Assembly: GCA_022836615.1 (NCBI GenBank)
Contig: MU405221.1
Location: forward strand, 248,001 to 312,000
Direction of reading: 5' to 3'
Source of the DNA: Annulohypoxylon bovei var. microspora
Lineage: Eukaryota; Ascomycota; Sordariomycetes; Xylariales; Hypoxylaceae
DNA: 64,000 nucleotides
Part shown: positions 45,894 through 57,540 of the stretch, piece by piece
Numbering within the stretch: position 1 is the stretch's first letter
Layout of the letters: the number at the start of each line of letters is the position of its first letter
Translations under genes and position numbers: made by a program
Notes under the pieces: generated by a model
The model's database searches: none
Seen by the model: only the letters and a program-made list of their open reading frames with translations
What the model was told of the DNA's origin: nothing

Positions 45894-47528
45894 CTAGAAA
45901 TCGGGGAATAGGTAACCATACCTACACACGTTAGCGCCACGCGACAAGGTATATGTGGTTTGCTTGACTTACTCGTCGTTTCCAGACTGGCCATATTTCT
46001 CCGTCTCCTCGGGATATCTGTCAAATTGACTTGCATCGCCGGCGCCGGCCTTGACCGGGGGGGTGTACGGAGCATCGATGTCTTTTCTTGATAACCTATC
46101 CCATGTGACTTCTGAGAACCACGGGTGGTTCTTCACATCTTGCGATCCGCCAAACAGATTCCCCAGTCGCTTCGTCAGATCTGGAGTAATAAGAAGTTCG
46201 AGCAAATTCTGGGCGTCGGGATGGACATATGCCGGATACTTGACCTTGCCTCTTAGGATGTTTTCGTAGATTTTCATGGGCGAACCGCTATCCCAAAATG
46301 GTGTATAGCCGCAGAGCATCTCGTAGATTAAGATGCCTAGGGACCACCTAGATCGAGATTCACGTGAGAAACCAAACTACCAGTTATGGTCTGCGAGCCA
46401 AAACTTACCAATCAACTGATTTGTTGTACCCCTTGTTAGAAACCACCTCTGGAGCTAAGTAGTCCGGAGTCCCACATAGTGTCCATGTCTTATCCGGAAC
46501 TCTCTTCGCGAAGCCAAAATCTGTTATTTTGAGGTGTCCGTGACGGTCCAGCAGTAGGTTTTCTGGTTTCAAATCTCTATAAATGATGTTTCTCGAATGC
46601 AAATATTCAAGTGCCAGAGTGACTTCTGCGGCGTAGAATTTAGCGACCGGGTTTGGAAATCGCTATTTTGAATTAGCATCATACGCAATCAAGTCGGAGG
46701 CAGCTGTCAACGCACGCCTGATTTTCTCAATAGGGAGAATAATTCGCCACCTTCAACGAAATCCATCACCATGTACAAGTTCCTCGGGTCTTGGAAAGTT
46801 CCCCATAAAGTGATGAGGAACGGGTGCTTAACTTCTCCGAGCATCCGCCGCTCATCATTGGTGTGCTCGACTTGTTTCATCTTGACAACTTGGGCCTTCT
46901 TTAAAACCTTGATGGCGTAAAATCGTTGGTTGTGCTTTGATTGTACCAGATGGACGCGCCCGAAACTTCCCGTGCCAAGCGTACGGAGGAGATCAAAGTC
47001 GCCAAGCGAATATTTGCCCTTCGTTACCCTGATCTCCGAAGGTTGCACTAAGTGTTGCGACTGATGCGATTGGTGCTGCGATGGAGGTACCCCGTGATGA
47101 CCTATTCTGAGGGTTAGTTATAGAGGTACTAACCACAGCCATATGTGACCCATACCGTCATTCTGTGGTAAGTTGATTAAGTTGTTTATACTAGGTAGAT
47201 TTTGCGGTGTCCCAGCCTGCGCGGGACTCGGCGTCGGCTGGATCCCATACGGAACGGCTTGGTGGACCGCCTGCGGATTCATTTGCGACCCCCCACTAGC
47301 AGAAGCTAGTGCCTCCTGACTATTTTTTGTTGTAGGTTGCGATTGGGAAGGTCTTGTGCTCGTGGCGGTTGTGCTATGAGTAGGAATGGTAGTGAGGGAG
47401 TTCGACTCGAAAGTCCTCAAGGACGTCGGGGTGACCGGTGTAACTGGACTTGTAGGCTGACTAGAGGAGGAAGGGTCAGGCTTTTCCTCCTTCGTCCGCT
47501 TCTTCTTGAGGAATCCTAAAGTCGGCAT
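45894..47528 (-). CDS. pka1: cAMP-dependent protein kinase catalytic subunit
   Basis: A serine/threonine kinase, the effector of cAMP signalling. Five exons on the minus strand (47528-47156, 47101-46716, 46662-46409, 46347-45973, 45921-45894) give 471 residues. The N-terminal 145 residues are a Ser/Thr/Pro/Gln-rich extension typical of filamentous fungi. The kinase domain then shows the glycine loop GTGSFGRV, VAIK-equivalent YAIKVLKK, catalytic YRDLKPEN (Asp about 283), DFGFAK, the activation loop TWTLCGTPDYLAPEV with its phosphothreonine, and the AGC C-tail ending in GYLFPDF. The last exon encodes only ten residues but supplies the FxxF hydrophobic motif. Nothing is missing. A 2.8 kb intergenic region upstream suggests a long promoter or leader. 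Confidence 0.97.
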
Positions 47529-50359
47529 ATGATATGATGTTTAGGGAATTGAGGGAGCGGACCCTCGAAGCTATTGATGGATAAAGATATTCGTAACACT
47601 GCAAAAGCCGACTCGGGTAAAGTAGGCTAGTAGTCAGTATTTGAATAGTGCGAATTATGTAGCCCGCGACTTCACAATTCTCGGTAGGTAGTGGGTGATA
47701 GCTAGATAGGACCTAGATGTGTATCTAGGTAGGTCTGGATAGGTACAGCGATAGATGGGAAGAGGAATGGTTTGGAGTTTAGCGATATACGACGCTCCTT
47801 CGCTGTGTTGTCGGAAGGAAGGCGATGAGCGCGGAAGGTTTTCAACAAGCTGGAAGTAGTTGACCTAGATTATAACATGTGGCTTGAAGTAATCCGTTCT
47901 TAGCAATGTGATAATCAATCCTTCCAAAAAAGCCCAAATTCACTCTTTCCTATGAGCTGAATGATACGTTGCGCTCATACAAAGAGAGGTATATGTATAT
48001 TCTGCTCGGGCCAATTAAACCAATCAATTGAGTTGCTTCAGCTTTTGCGCTGAGAGCGGGTTCTCTTTCTCCGGCAAATTTGAACAAGAGAAAGATAGCC
48101 ACAAGCCAGTCTAACGGGATGTACTAGATGTTTTGATATTCGGCGGTCGTGGTCACAGGGCGATGAGGCAGGAAATTGACTTGGTCGGTATTCGATTGAG
48201 GGATGCTTTGCGGCACAGCAAGCAAGAACTTCGATAATAGTAAGACTTGAATACGGTATTCGTAGCAAGAGGATCTGGCTTCGAAAGACGACAAGTGGGC
48301 TTCCAACTAGATGTGGATGACGGCGAGACGAGCGGGGAGAGCTAGGAAAGGTATCGTAGGTATGAAGGACCTAGGTATGTAAGTTAAGAGGCCCTAAACT
48401 TAACCTAGGTAGGTCAATAGGCAGTGAATAAAACCTTAGGTACCTAGATAGACGTAGACGCTAAGAAGTGTAAAGACGGGCGAGTTCGAGTAATGTAGGG
48501 GTCTTGGAAGATCATGTACCTTTTACATCTACCTTACCTAGGTAGGCATAGGTAAGGGAGATCGTCTAAAAAACTCAAAGACTATGGGCAAATTGGGATA
48601 AGTATTATTGATGTGGATAGGTAGAAGGTTAATAGTAGATAACGAATAGGTGACTACCTATGTATGTAGGTAGGTATACACAAAATGAATTAGAAAGTAG
48701 CACGAACCCACATAACCCTACTATTTTACCTCTATTAGGTAGAATACCTAGTAAAAAAGGGGGTTTAGTGGCTCATGTTGGAAGCACAGAAGCTTGTGGG
48801 ATTCTTTAGAACGAGGCGCTGGTCGAAGACGAGGAGAAGGAGCATGTTAGACCATCGAGAGGATTGAAAAGGTGGGGTCCTCTCTTCCCTCTTCTCTCGA
48901 TGTCTTGCTTTTTGTGCCAATCACTCAATAACGAGCGGGGCTGGGGCGGATTGTCGATGATGATGAAGGCTGTGAGGGAAAGCTGAATAACCACTGGCCA
49001 GAAGCGTTTTGGTGCTTAAGGAAAAAGCCGCATCTCTCTTAGTGACATTTCCGACGTCCTAGTAAAATACCTAGGTTGGGTTTTGGGTTGAATCTGAAGA
49101 AAATCTCATGTGGACATTACGTAGATCCCTTATAATTGTGGGTTGGAAAAGCTGGTGAAATACGGGAGGGTTCCATCATCATTCAAGATCGGAACCAGAT
49201 AAGATCCTAAGGAGCATTGCTAGAGAGAGGTAGTTTTATAAACGAGAGTGTAATTTTACTCCTTGTTTTGTCCTTTTTTTAGAACTATGTTATTGAATAG
49301 CTGAGCGGGTTCTTAAGATCCAAATTATCTGATAGGTGTATTGTAAGATAGTCGATGATTTGTGTGGTGGTATGAGTGGACGGTTAGATATTGAGGGGGG
49401 AGGGGTACTCCTTCCGCTAGTAACTTACAGCGTAATTTGTTTAGGTTTTTAGGTTAGGCTAGGAAGTACGTATAGACGTGGGGTAAATGAACGGCAATCC
49501 ATATAAAACTGCCTCTACAGCTCTAGTGAGAAGCATTTAACGAGCTACAATTCAAAGAGCATCATTATGACGACGTCATACCTTCAATACCATTGTCCAA
49601 GGTAAGATATATACATAAAAATGTATATAACCACCCCAACCGACCTTCATATCTATTGATCTCCCTGATTCAATATTCGTAGACCTACGTATGTGAACAT
49701 TCATTTTCACGTGAAACCTTAAGCCATTTGACTCGTATCCTGACATCCTGTCAAACTATATACATACCACCATCTTGAATTATTTTATGGGCTCCGTCAT
49801 GCTGTGTTAACAGTATTACCTTCGGATGGAATCCACCGATAGTTACCCTTGTAGGTCTCGTACAATGACACGCAGTGCAACCCTCCACAATCACTTAATT
49901 CATCAGGCAACCTAGCCGAGTTGCTGCCGGAGGAGGTTGGTAGCAACGGTCTCAGTGTGGTCATTGTGATCATGGGATTAGCTTCCGATGAAAGAATCAA
50001 GTCGGCAAGCCGACTACATTAGAGGTCAAATTGATGTCCAAAGTAACATCCAGGTGAACTATTCATAGCTATGAGTTATAGGTAGTCACCATCTCTATAG
50101 TTATCCTATTGTAACACTAAATAGTAATTAAATACCTATAATTTAGACATCTCAAGATTCGTAATTTCCTTTGCATTGAATACTACTCTTTAGTTTTACA
50201 CTGCCAATTGACGCCTGCCAACCTCTTAAGACATGAAGGAATAGTGGAACTTCACAAAAGACCACAGCTCCGAAGTTTCATATGGTGTTGATATGTACGT
50301 CTGTGCCGGTCTTGGCACCACCCCCTACGTCCTAACATCGAATACATGCAGTTTGCCCT
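47529..50359. other. Long intergenic region upstream of PKA gene
   Basis: 2.8 kb without a supportable gene. ACCTAGGTAGG-type words are especially dense around 47695-47745 and 48370-48560. Short open frames at 48.0-49.0 and 49.8-50.0 kb lack protein-like composition. Part of this is probably PKA leader and promoter. Confidence 0.55.
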
Positions 50360-51440
50360 TTAGAATCGATGACTCCTCTTCTTATTCGCCCGGTATGCTG
50401 TATAGCCTGCGTATGCGCCGCCGACGGCAAATCCAAAGATGATGAACTTGAAGAAAAACCAAGTCCAGCTGCCGCCACTCTTCTGTTGCTGAGGCGATTT
50501 CGCGCTTCCCCTCCCAGGCGTAGGTTTACTAGCAGTACCTCCCGTCATGTAAAGATTCTTGGCGTCAATAGAGATGATATCGTGGTTGTCGCTCAACTCG
50601 CCCGTCTCTGCGCTAAATCCAAGGTAGGTGACCGAGGGAATCGCCGGCGGTTCGCTCGTTTCGAAACACAATTGCCAATCCTCTTCGTTCTTGTATTGCA
50701 GTTCCATCTTTAATGATTTGTCCTGAAAGTAGGTGATCTTCAACTTAGTCGGGACATTCGCGTTTCGAATGCCTCGAGCAGAGCAACCAGCGAATTCGGT
50801 GTCTTTCCCATCGTTGTCCTTGTTATATGATGTCTTACCATCACCAACCATTGCCATGACGTACGGGAAAACTACACCGGGTCGGTTGTTCTTGTAAGTG
50901 TCGATAAAAACGCCTAGGCCTTCGAAGTTGTCGGCGTGCCCAAACACCGGTCCACTTTGTCCTCTTTCTTTCGTAAGCCACATCGCGAAGCCGTCGCCAT
51001 ATAGTTGGTTTTTACCATGGACCTTAAATTCAACAGTGATTTCCCAATTTGTGGCAGTCAGGGGTACCCGGGAAAATAACCATCCATTTTGCGACGGACG
51101 ATCCGAAGTTAGACGAATATACCTAAAATGTAAGTGATCAATAGACATGTTCGCCCTATCCTAAGTGTTAAAAATAGAGACATACGAGTCTGTCCGAACA
51201 ATCGTATCGCCTCCAAAATCGTACCACCGACTTTGCATATCGGAGTCAAGGTATGGCTGCTTCAACGTGTGGGTTCGCAGCTAAAAGGGGAAACAAATTG
51301 TTCAGCAATGGCTTCAGGAGGATCTAGTCCGCGCACGTGGTACTTACAGAAATAGTCCTAACATTTCCATCTTCGTCGCGACTCACGGCACCCCAAGCTG
51401 TAGCCGCCAGCCAAAGGGCTGACAGCGCTGGAAACCACAT
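50360..51440 (-). CDS. Legume-lectin-fold ER/Golgi cargo receptor (VIP36/EMP47-like)
   Basis: A type I membrane lectin that binds high-mannose glycoproteins and cycles between ER and Golgi. Three exons on the minus strand (51440-51348, 51280-51186, 51122-50360) give 316 residues. Residues 1-18 are a signal peptide (MWFPALSALWLAATAWGA). The luminal lectin domain includes LKQPYLDSDMQSRWYDFGG, NWEITVEFKVHG, YGDGFAMWLTKE, FEGLGVFIDTYKNN and the C-terminal GFSAETGELSDNHDI. The sugar/calcium-binding aspartates and asparagines in GDGFA and DTYKNN are kept. A Pro/Gly/Lys linker leads to one membrane helix (FFFKFIIFGFAVGGAYAG) and a short cytosolic tail RANKKRSHRF. The basic KKR may serve retrieval, though it is not at the usual -3/-4 position. 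Confidence 0.92.
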
Positions 51441-52070
51441 GACGAGTCTTGATTTTGAGAGGACAGGGAAGTGTGCGAAAAAGAGATATAGCGACAATAT
51501 GCAAATAGAAGCGAAGAAGGAAAAGAGGGGACCGCAAGGAAAGGTTGGTGTCGACCTGGTAAGGCGCGAAGAGCCCCTATTGCAATATGTTGGTCGTGTA
51601 CGTAGTTCGACAGTATATAACACGATGATAGCTGGCCTCTCCTCAGCCGTGTGAAAAAATCCGGGGTCGATTTCAAGTGGCCAGCTTGTTCCACAGAGCT
51701 ACCCCTGCTTAGCTTCTCTCTGGCGTACCTAAGTACTCAGGCAAGTCATCGATAATTCAGCCACATGCACCACCACAACTTTAATCTCTTGGAAGTGGGC
51801 TCACCCGTGAAAATACGAATTTAGCACACCCAAATTAGTCCAATAGGCTCTAGAGATCACGGATAGAGAGCAAGGGTATAAGTGCACAGGCCACATCCCT
51901 GGAATTCTAAGGCGACGTCAGCGGCAGTCCAGCCCTGGATCTAATTCTTAGTTGACGAAATCGCCGCGCTCCTATCATCTACTAGTTAGTTCCTTGAACA
52001 ATTAATTTCATCTTTAGAATTCCATTCCATCACGAACCCTCTTCATGGGGGTATTCATTAGGTCTCCAGT
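51441..52070. other. Divergent promoter region between lectin and LMBR1 genes
   Basis: 630 bases between two divergent starts with no gene visible. Confidence 0.5.
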
Positions 52071-54232
52071 ATGATACAAATATCGAGCAGTCCGTCGCCG
52101 ATACCCTCTGAGATATTTGCGCTCATTGCGCTTATTGTCCTCTCCCTTATCGTTCTCCTGATTCTGCGACGTTACCTTCCACTGCGAACGACACCAGCCT
52201 ACCTGCTGGTACCCGTCTTCTTTGCATTATGGCTACCTGCCACTATCGTGCTATTAGTTCCTATCGATCTCGCTTCTAATGCTAGTACCGACGATGAGAC
52301 AACAAGGGGAATATGGCTCCCGCCTAGGGCGCTGCTTGTGTCGTGGAGAATTTCATATTGGCTTACCTTTGTCCTAACCTGGTAATTCTCGTCGCGCAGT
52401 ATCTGTAGATATCTAAAAACACAGCTATTAACATCAGCTATCCTAGGTTCATACTCCCGATCCTTGCCGAGTATTCCGACGCCGGTTACCGCGAGCCCAA
52501 AGACCGATTCCTCTATTCTTTGCGCTCAAACGCCCAGTACTATGCGCTCGTATTGGGCTCGGGTGTGCTTGGACTGGTGTATTTCTTCATTTCGTATGGG
52601 CCTTCTTTCACATCGCTGAAGGGTTTAATTCTTGCACTTGCCTACTGTTGGGGTCTGATCTTGGCTATCTATCTCATGGGTCACGGTCTTGTTGCTATCC
52701 CCCGAAATTTATTCAGGAACTCGAGCGCCAGTCGCCGACTACGTCAACTTCAGAGCCATGCCCCTAAGCTATATGAAAAGATGGAGGATGCCGCTCTAAA
52801 TCTAGAAGATTTAGAGGTCCAAGTATCGGAATTAAGTAAGCGCAAGACTGGAAGCGCCAGAGATTTCCTAGACTGGATTGAGGAGCTGTCGGATATTTGC
52901 AATATCCCCGAATCCCGACCAAGGAACACACTGCCTAGAATAGACAATGACAGTCGCATAATTCCTACGGTTATTACAGAGAAGTATTTGGCAGACCTCA
53001 CTCGCCAAATAACTCGTGCGAGACATACCAAGTCGCGGTATGTCGACGAGTGGGACCGCCTGCTTCGCGATGCTTCAGAAACGCAAGCAATCCTGGATTC
53101 CGCAGCCTCGAAGAAACTTGACTTTGGCGCGAGTTCTCCGGGCTCCTCATTCTGGGAAAAGGTTACTATCCTCACCCCCTATACGCGATATCTTCTTTAC
53201 TGCCGCGCCGTTCCCTATCTCCAAATTTTTCTTGCAGCCTTCCTTGCCTTGGCGTCAGCATGCATCATATGGTCTGAGTTGGTAAAGGCGGCTCTACCGC
53301 AATTATCAGTCATCCGATTCACTGTGGTTCATCACTGGACAGGCGAGAATGGTGGCGTTGGTTTCGCAGGTCAAGTCATCGCTGCGCTTTGGATAATGTA
53401 CATGTGCGCAGCAGCTCTTCACTCCGTAACCGAGGTCAAAGTATGGCGTGGTCGCGCGCTGGTTCGGCGTAACACCGCTCATGAATCAGCATTTTGGTAC
53501 GCAGGTCAGGTCGCAAGATTGACTGTCCCGCTATCTTACAACTTCGTCACATTTTTGTCCCGACAAATATACGCGGAAACAACATTTTATGATATTCTTG
53601 GACAATACGTCGACCTGACTCCGCTTGGAAAATGGTTTGACTACTTGTTCCCTGTTTTCGTTCTTGTTCCTGTATTCGCAACGCTGTTTGGATTATACGG
53701 CAAAGTAAAGCGATTCTTCGGATTTGGTGACATTGTGGATGACGATGAAGAGAATCAGACCAGTTACGGCACCGGGTCATGGCGCGAGGGCAGAGACCTG
53801 ATTGAACGCGAGTTGAATGGGACCTCGATCTCTCGGAGATTAGATGAAGCCGCATCTAGGTCTACGAATGGTCACGGCCGTACCGCTCCTATTTTGACAA
53901 TGCCCGCGGCTAGAAACGAGGGTTCTAGAACACCTTTCGCGACGTCACCATCATACCGAGACAATCCGGTCGGAAGAACGGCGCAGTCCTCCCGGTCTGA
54001 CGCTCCCAACTCGGAGCCCGAGGAGGACAATTTCTTCACCAACATAAGTCACCGATTCAAGAACACCTTTGATACCTTGGATACCCCCAAATGGATCCAG
54101 GATATCGGAGATGGGTTCAAGAAGCCAAAGTGGATAGGTGGTAATGAAGAAGGCGAGAGTAGTAATAGGGCAGGCCGGAGTGATTCAGACATACGACGAT
54201 GGTTTGGAGGTGATGGTAGGATAAGACTATAA
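52071..54232 (+). CDS. LMBR1-family multi-pass membrane protein
   Basis: Two exons, 52071-52381 and 52447-54232, give 698 residues. The N-terminus is a membrane helix (IFALIALIVLSLIVLLIL), followed by about four more in the first 240 residues (LLVPVFFALWLPATIVLLV, ISYWLTFVLTWFILPIL, YALVLGSGVLGLVYFFI, LILALAYCWGLILAIYL). PRNLFRN marks the start of a cytosolic coiled-coil region (LYEKMEDAALNLEDLEVQVSEL). Further helices follow near 385-550. The C-terminal 150 residues are soluble, acidic and serine-rich, ending with two WIQDIGDG/KPKWIGG segments. This is the architecture of fungal LMBR1-domain proteins. The family is related to lipocalin receptors and LMBD1/2; molecular function in fungi is not established. 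Confidence 0.9.
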
Positions 54233-55063
54233 GGATATACATTCCATCGGTACCTAATTAGTAAAACCAATTTCGATTCTAATGATTGTTATCTAGATCT
54301 TTATTACGTGAATACCACAGGTGGTCAACACTCAGGCCTAGCGAGGTGATACGTTCTTGTGTCTGCTCTGTTGAGATAAAAAACGCACGAGCTGAACACT
54401 TATATTGCTTGTCTACGCATGAGATACATTATAGCCGGAGCAGAGGCAGGGCTGGTTGACTTTGACTAGCTATTCCTTAAAGGGGTTCTTGTAGGTTAGC
54501 TATTATAACACTACTGTAAAAATGATCTTAGGAATAGTAATTATATGTACAACCTCATGTTGTCTTCGTTCCATTTCTATACCAAATATTCATCTAACTA
54601 GAACGCAAATTGAATATTCTTACTTCTTTAAAGAATTAAATGACTTGTGTTTATATCTATAACTACCTACCTACATACCTACCTAGTTAGTTATAATAAG
54701 TACAAATGTCTAACCTGGCAATGACTAACAGAAATCTGTTCCGCGAATAAAAAGGGGTTCTCATAACCAGAGCTATAATTACTACAAACCTTGAGCAAGA
54801 AAAAGGCTGATGATTTGTGTATATGAATAATCCACAATGACAATAGATCCAAACAGCCTCAGGCAACTTAAATGATGCCTAGGATAACTCAAACTAAAAC
54901 CAAATGGTTTTGGTTTAGGTCAAACAGTAATAGAAAACATTTCTTGTTTGGTTTGTGACTAACGCTGACTCACGAACCTCTTCAAGACTGGCAATATATA
55001 TGCCATAACGCACGCGTATTCGCTCTGGATCCCCAGATAACCTCACCACCAACTTATGCCCGT
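54233..55063. other. Intergenic region
   Basis: AT-rich, no gene seen. A short inverted repeat of AAAACCAAA with its complement lies near 54896-54916, and a TACC microsatellite near 54664-54684. Confidence 0.5.
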
Positions 55064-55858
55064 ATGAGACATCAACCAGAATCCCAGATGCCTCCAGAGG
55101 GGCGCCAGACCAAGTCGTGTCCCACGTGCGGTGGGGTGTTCACGCTCCGAAGCCTACGCGAACACGTACAGAGCAGCCACCTGGGCACATTCTGCTTCTT
55201 TCCAGGCTGCGACATAAAGCTCGACAAAGAGGATGACTTGAAGATGACCGAGGCGCTGCTGCATGCCAACGAGCAGCAGGGAGGAGGGCCGAACCGGGAT
55301 GGGACTGAGTTCTTGTGCAGCTGGCCGGGCTGCAAGCAGGGACAGCTTCACCCTTACGACCGGCTCGCATCCCTGAAACGCCATCTCCGCACCAAGCAGA
55401 AGGAGGAGCTCCATAAGAGTGTGACTGAGGTGGCCGTGGGCCGCAGCTCTGTCGCGCCGCCGCAAATCAACTACCAGGTCCTCCAGGCGTGGAACGATGT
55501 ACACATCAAGATATCTTACTTAGAAGCGAAGTTCCAGTGTCTCGGGCTCCTAGTCACGCCGCTGGAACCCCCGGAGGAAGTCGGTTACGTCAGGCGCCAG
55601 ATGATCATCGACGCCGTCACAGAAGCGGACAATTTCCTACAGGAGTCGATTCAGCGTGTTGAAAGTATGACCAACAGCCCGAAGGTAGCAGCCAGCTGGG
55701 ATCAGTTCACTCAGACGAGAGAACTCTGGCACAACCAGCTTACGGCTTGGGCCTACAGCTCAAACCCGAATCTGGACCACGCGTGGGAGTGGACGTGTTT
55801 GAACAATGTTCTGGGTCAGCTTGGCCAAATTCTTAATGAAATCCAGACCTCATCTTAG
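55064..55858 (+). CDS. Small C2H2-type zinc-finger protein
   Basis: An intronless gene of 264 residues from the ATG at 55064. Residues 19-40 form a finger-like CPTCGGVFTLRSLREHVQSS followed by H. A CFFPGCDIKL segment and a second finger-like block CSWPGCKQGQ with a following HLRTK give three Cys pairs with downstream histidines in the N-terminal 125 residues. The C-terminal half is helical without a recognised domain (NYQVLQAWNDVHIKISYLEAKF onward). It resembles fungal proteins annotated only as C2H2 zinc-finger proteins. It could bind nucleic acid, but spacing in the later fingers is irregular. Confidence in the coding call is higher than in the role. Confidence 0.75.
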   Translation: MRHQPESQMPPEGRQTKSCPTCGGVFTLRSLREHVQSSHLGTFCFFPGCDIKLDKEDDLKMTEALLHANEQQGGGPNRDGTEFLCSWPGCKQGQLHPYDRLASLKRHLRTKQKEELHKSVTEVAVGRSSVAPPQINYQVLQAWNDVHIKISYLEAKFQCLGLLVTPLEPPEEVGYVRRQMIIDAVTEADNFLQESIQRVESMTNSPKVAASWDQFTQTRELWHNQLTAWAYSSNPNLDHAWEWTCLNNVLGQLGQILNEIQTSS

Positions 55859-56600
55859 AATACTATCCACCGACACGGTTAACCATACAGATTCTATATC
55901 AAGCACGCGGTATGTCCTTAGCTATCAAACTCATCTCACCACTAAGCACAATTTACTTTTTACTCCCTAAGCTCCCCTTTAATCTTTCGACTGTACCATA
56001 ACTTGCTCGTTGGGTTCCTACTCCTCTCATCTTTTTTTCTCCTATTCATCCTTTGCACTCTCCTTTCCGCGCTTCGCAACCCGATCCGTAGACTAATGGA
56101 AAACACGGGCATAGATGGTGAAGACCGTTAGGATACTTACCCACGGAAATCGAGATTGTGTTGAAGCTCGCTACTGTAGCTTTACTCTCGGGGGTGATGG
56201 TTTCTAGGTAGTTCAGTGAATTGCGAGTGTTTTATTCTTACAATCTTTTGTCTTCCAGTGAAATTTAAACCGACTAAGGCTAAGCTTCCTGCTAAAAGGG
56301 GGAACAGCGTAACATGATGCCCTTACGATCCTCTAATTAAAACCTGTCTAATTTCGTACTTGTGGTTTCAGGGAATGCCAGTTCTACGATGGATTATTAG
56401 GTTGGGTAATGGTAACTTAGCAGAATACTCAAAGTGATATGAAGATATGTCCCTTATACCTTCAATTTACTTTGCACTTATGTCGTCTAAACAGTAATTT
56501 TTAAGAGGTTACATTATGTAGATTTGCATTAATTAACCAAGTAGAAATGTGTCACCAAAGACCTAATTACATCCACATTAAAGGTAAGACTTCCGATAGC
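55859..56600. other. Convergent intergenic region
   Basis: 742 bases between two convergent stops. No gene seen. Confidence 0.5.
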
Positions 56601-57540
56601 TTAGTAGTCGTTGTTGTCGCCATATCCACCAGCACCACCACGCTTCTCGCGGCCCCTCTCTTCCAAGCGGTCGCTTCCAAGGGCTGAGCCGACCTCTGCG
56701 ATTAAGTTAGTAAATATCCAATGATGTTTGATTAAAGTGTGCATAGTGACGGCTTTGAGGGGGGAAGGTGTTCGAATTCGAAAGATTAAGGTAGTCGTGA
56801 GGGGGGAAATAGGGGTAAAACTTACTCTCTAGCACCTTGCCAGTCAGGCTCTCTCCCTTGTTGCCTCCATAGCTGTCGTTGTTGCTGGAACCGTACGAAT
56901 CGTTGTTCTTAGATCCATACGAGTTGGAGTTGGAGTTAGAGGAGCCGTAGGAGGAGTTGTTGTTGTTGTCGTTCGAGCCGTAGGTGTTAGAGCCCGAGTT
57001 GCTAGACCCATAAGAGTCGTTGTTGCTGGAACCAAAGTCGCTGGAGTTGTTGTTCTTGTTTGAAGATCCGTAGGAGTCATTGTCGTTGCTATTGTTTCGG
57101 TTGTTAGAGGAGCCGTAGCTATTATCGTCATCCCGAGATGAGCCGTACGAGTTGGACTTATTGCTTGATCCATACGAGTTATCGTTCGAGCCGTAAGAGC
57201 TGTCGTTCTCTTTACGGTTATTGCTCGATCCGTAGCTGTCACTGTTGTTGTTTCGGCCAGTGTTGCTTGAACCATAGCTGTCGTTGTTACCAGAGCCATA
57301 CGAATCGTTGTTGCTAGAGCCGTATGAGTCGTTGTTCCTGGATCCGTTCGAGTTGGAGGAGCCTAGGTTGTTGTCATTGTCACGGCTGGAACCGTATGAG
57401 TTATCGTTGTCATTGTTTCGGGAAGACCCGTAAGAGTCGCCTGAGCCGTAGCTGGACTATTCCAATTTCATGTCAGCTATCCATTGAGCATAATAGGTTA
57501 CAAGTGTACCCACGTTGTTGTTGTTATCGTTGTAAGACAT
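56601..57540 (-). CDS. SYGSS-repeat intrinsically disordered protein
   Basis: Three exons on the minus strand (57540-57514, 57456-56826, 56695-56601) give 250 residues. The start is MSYNDNNNN. The large middle exon encodes about 20 imperfect copies of a SYGSSNND-like unit made almost only of Ser, Tyr, Gly, Asn and Asp. The C-terminus changes to an ordered, conserved-looking tail: ESLTGKVLEKVGSALGSDRL followed by EERGREKRGGAGGYGDNNDY. Tyr/Gly/Ser/Asn composition of this kind favours phase separation or hydrogel formation; comparable fungal proteins are stress- or development-induced, from memory. The longest ATG-initiated open frame here is a different, threonine-rich frame, which is an artefact of the repeats. 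No enzyme domain is present. Confidence 0.8.

Noticed and set aside
56844..57299. A 151-residue Thr/Ala-rich open frame on the minus strand
   Set aside because: It is a shifted reading of the SYGSS-repeat exon. The spliced frame gives a start, correct splice phases and an ordered C-terminal tail.
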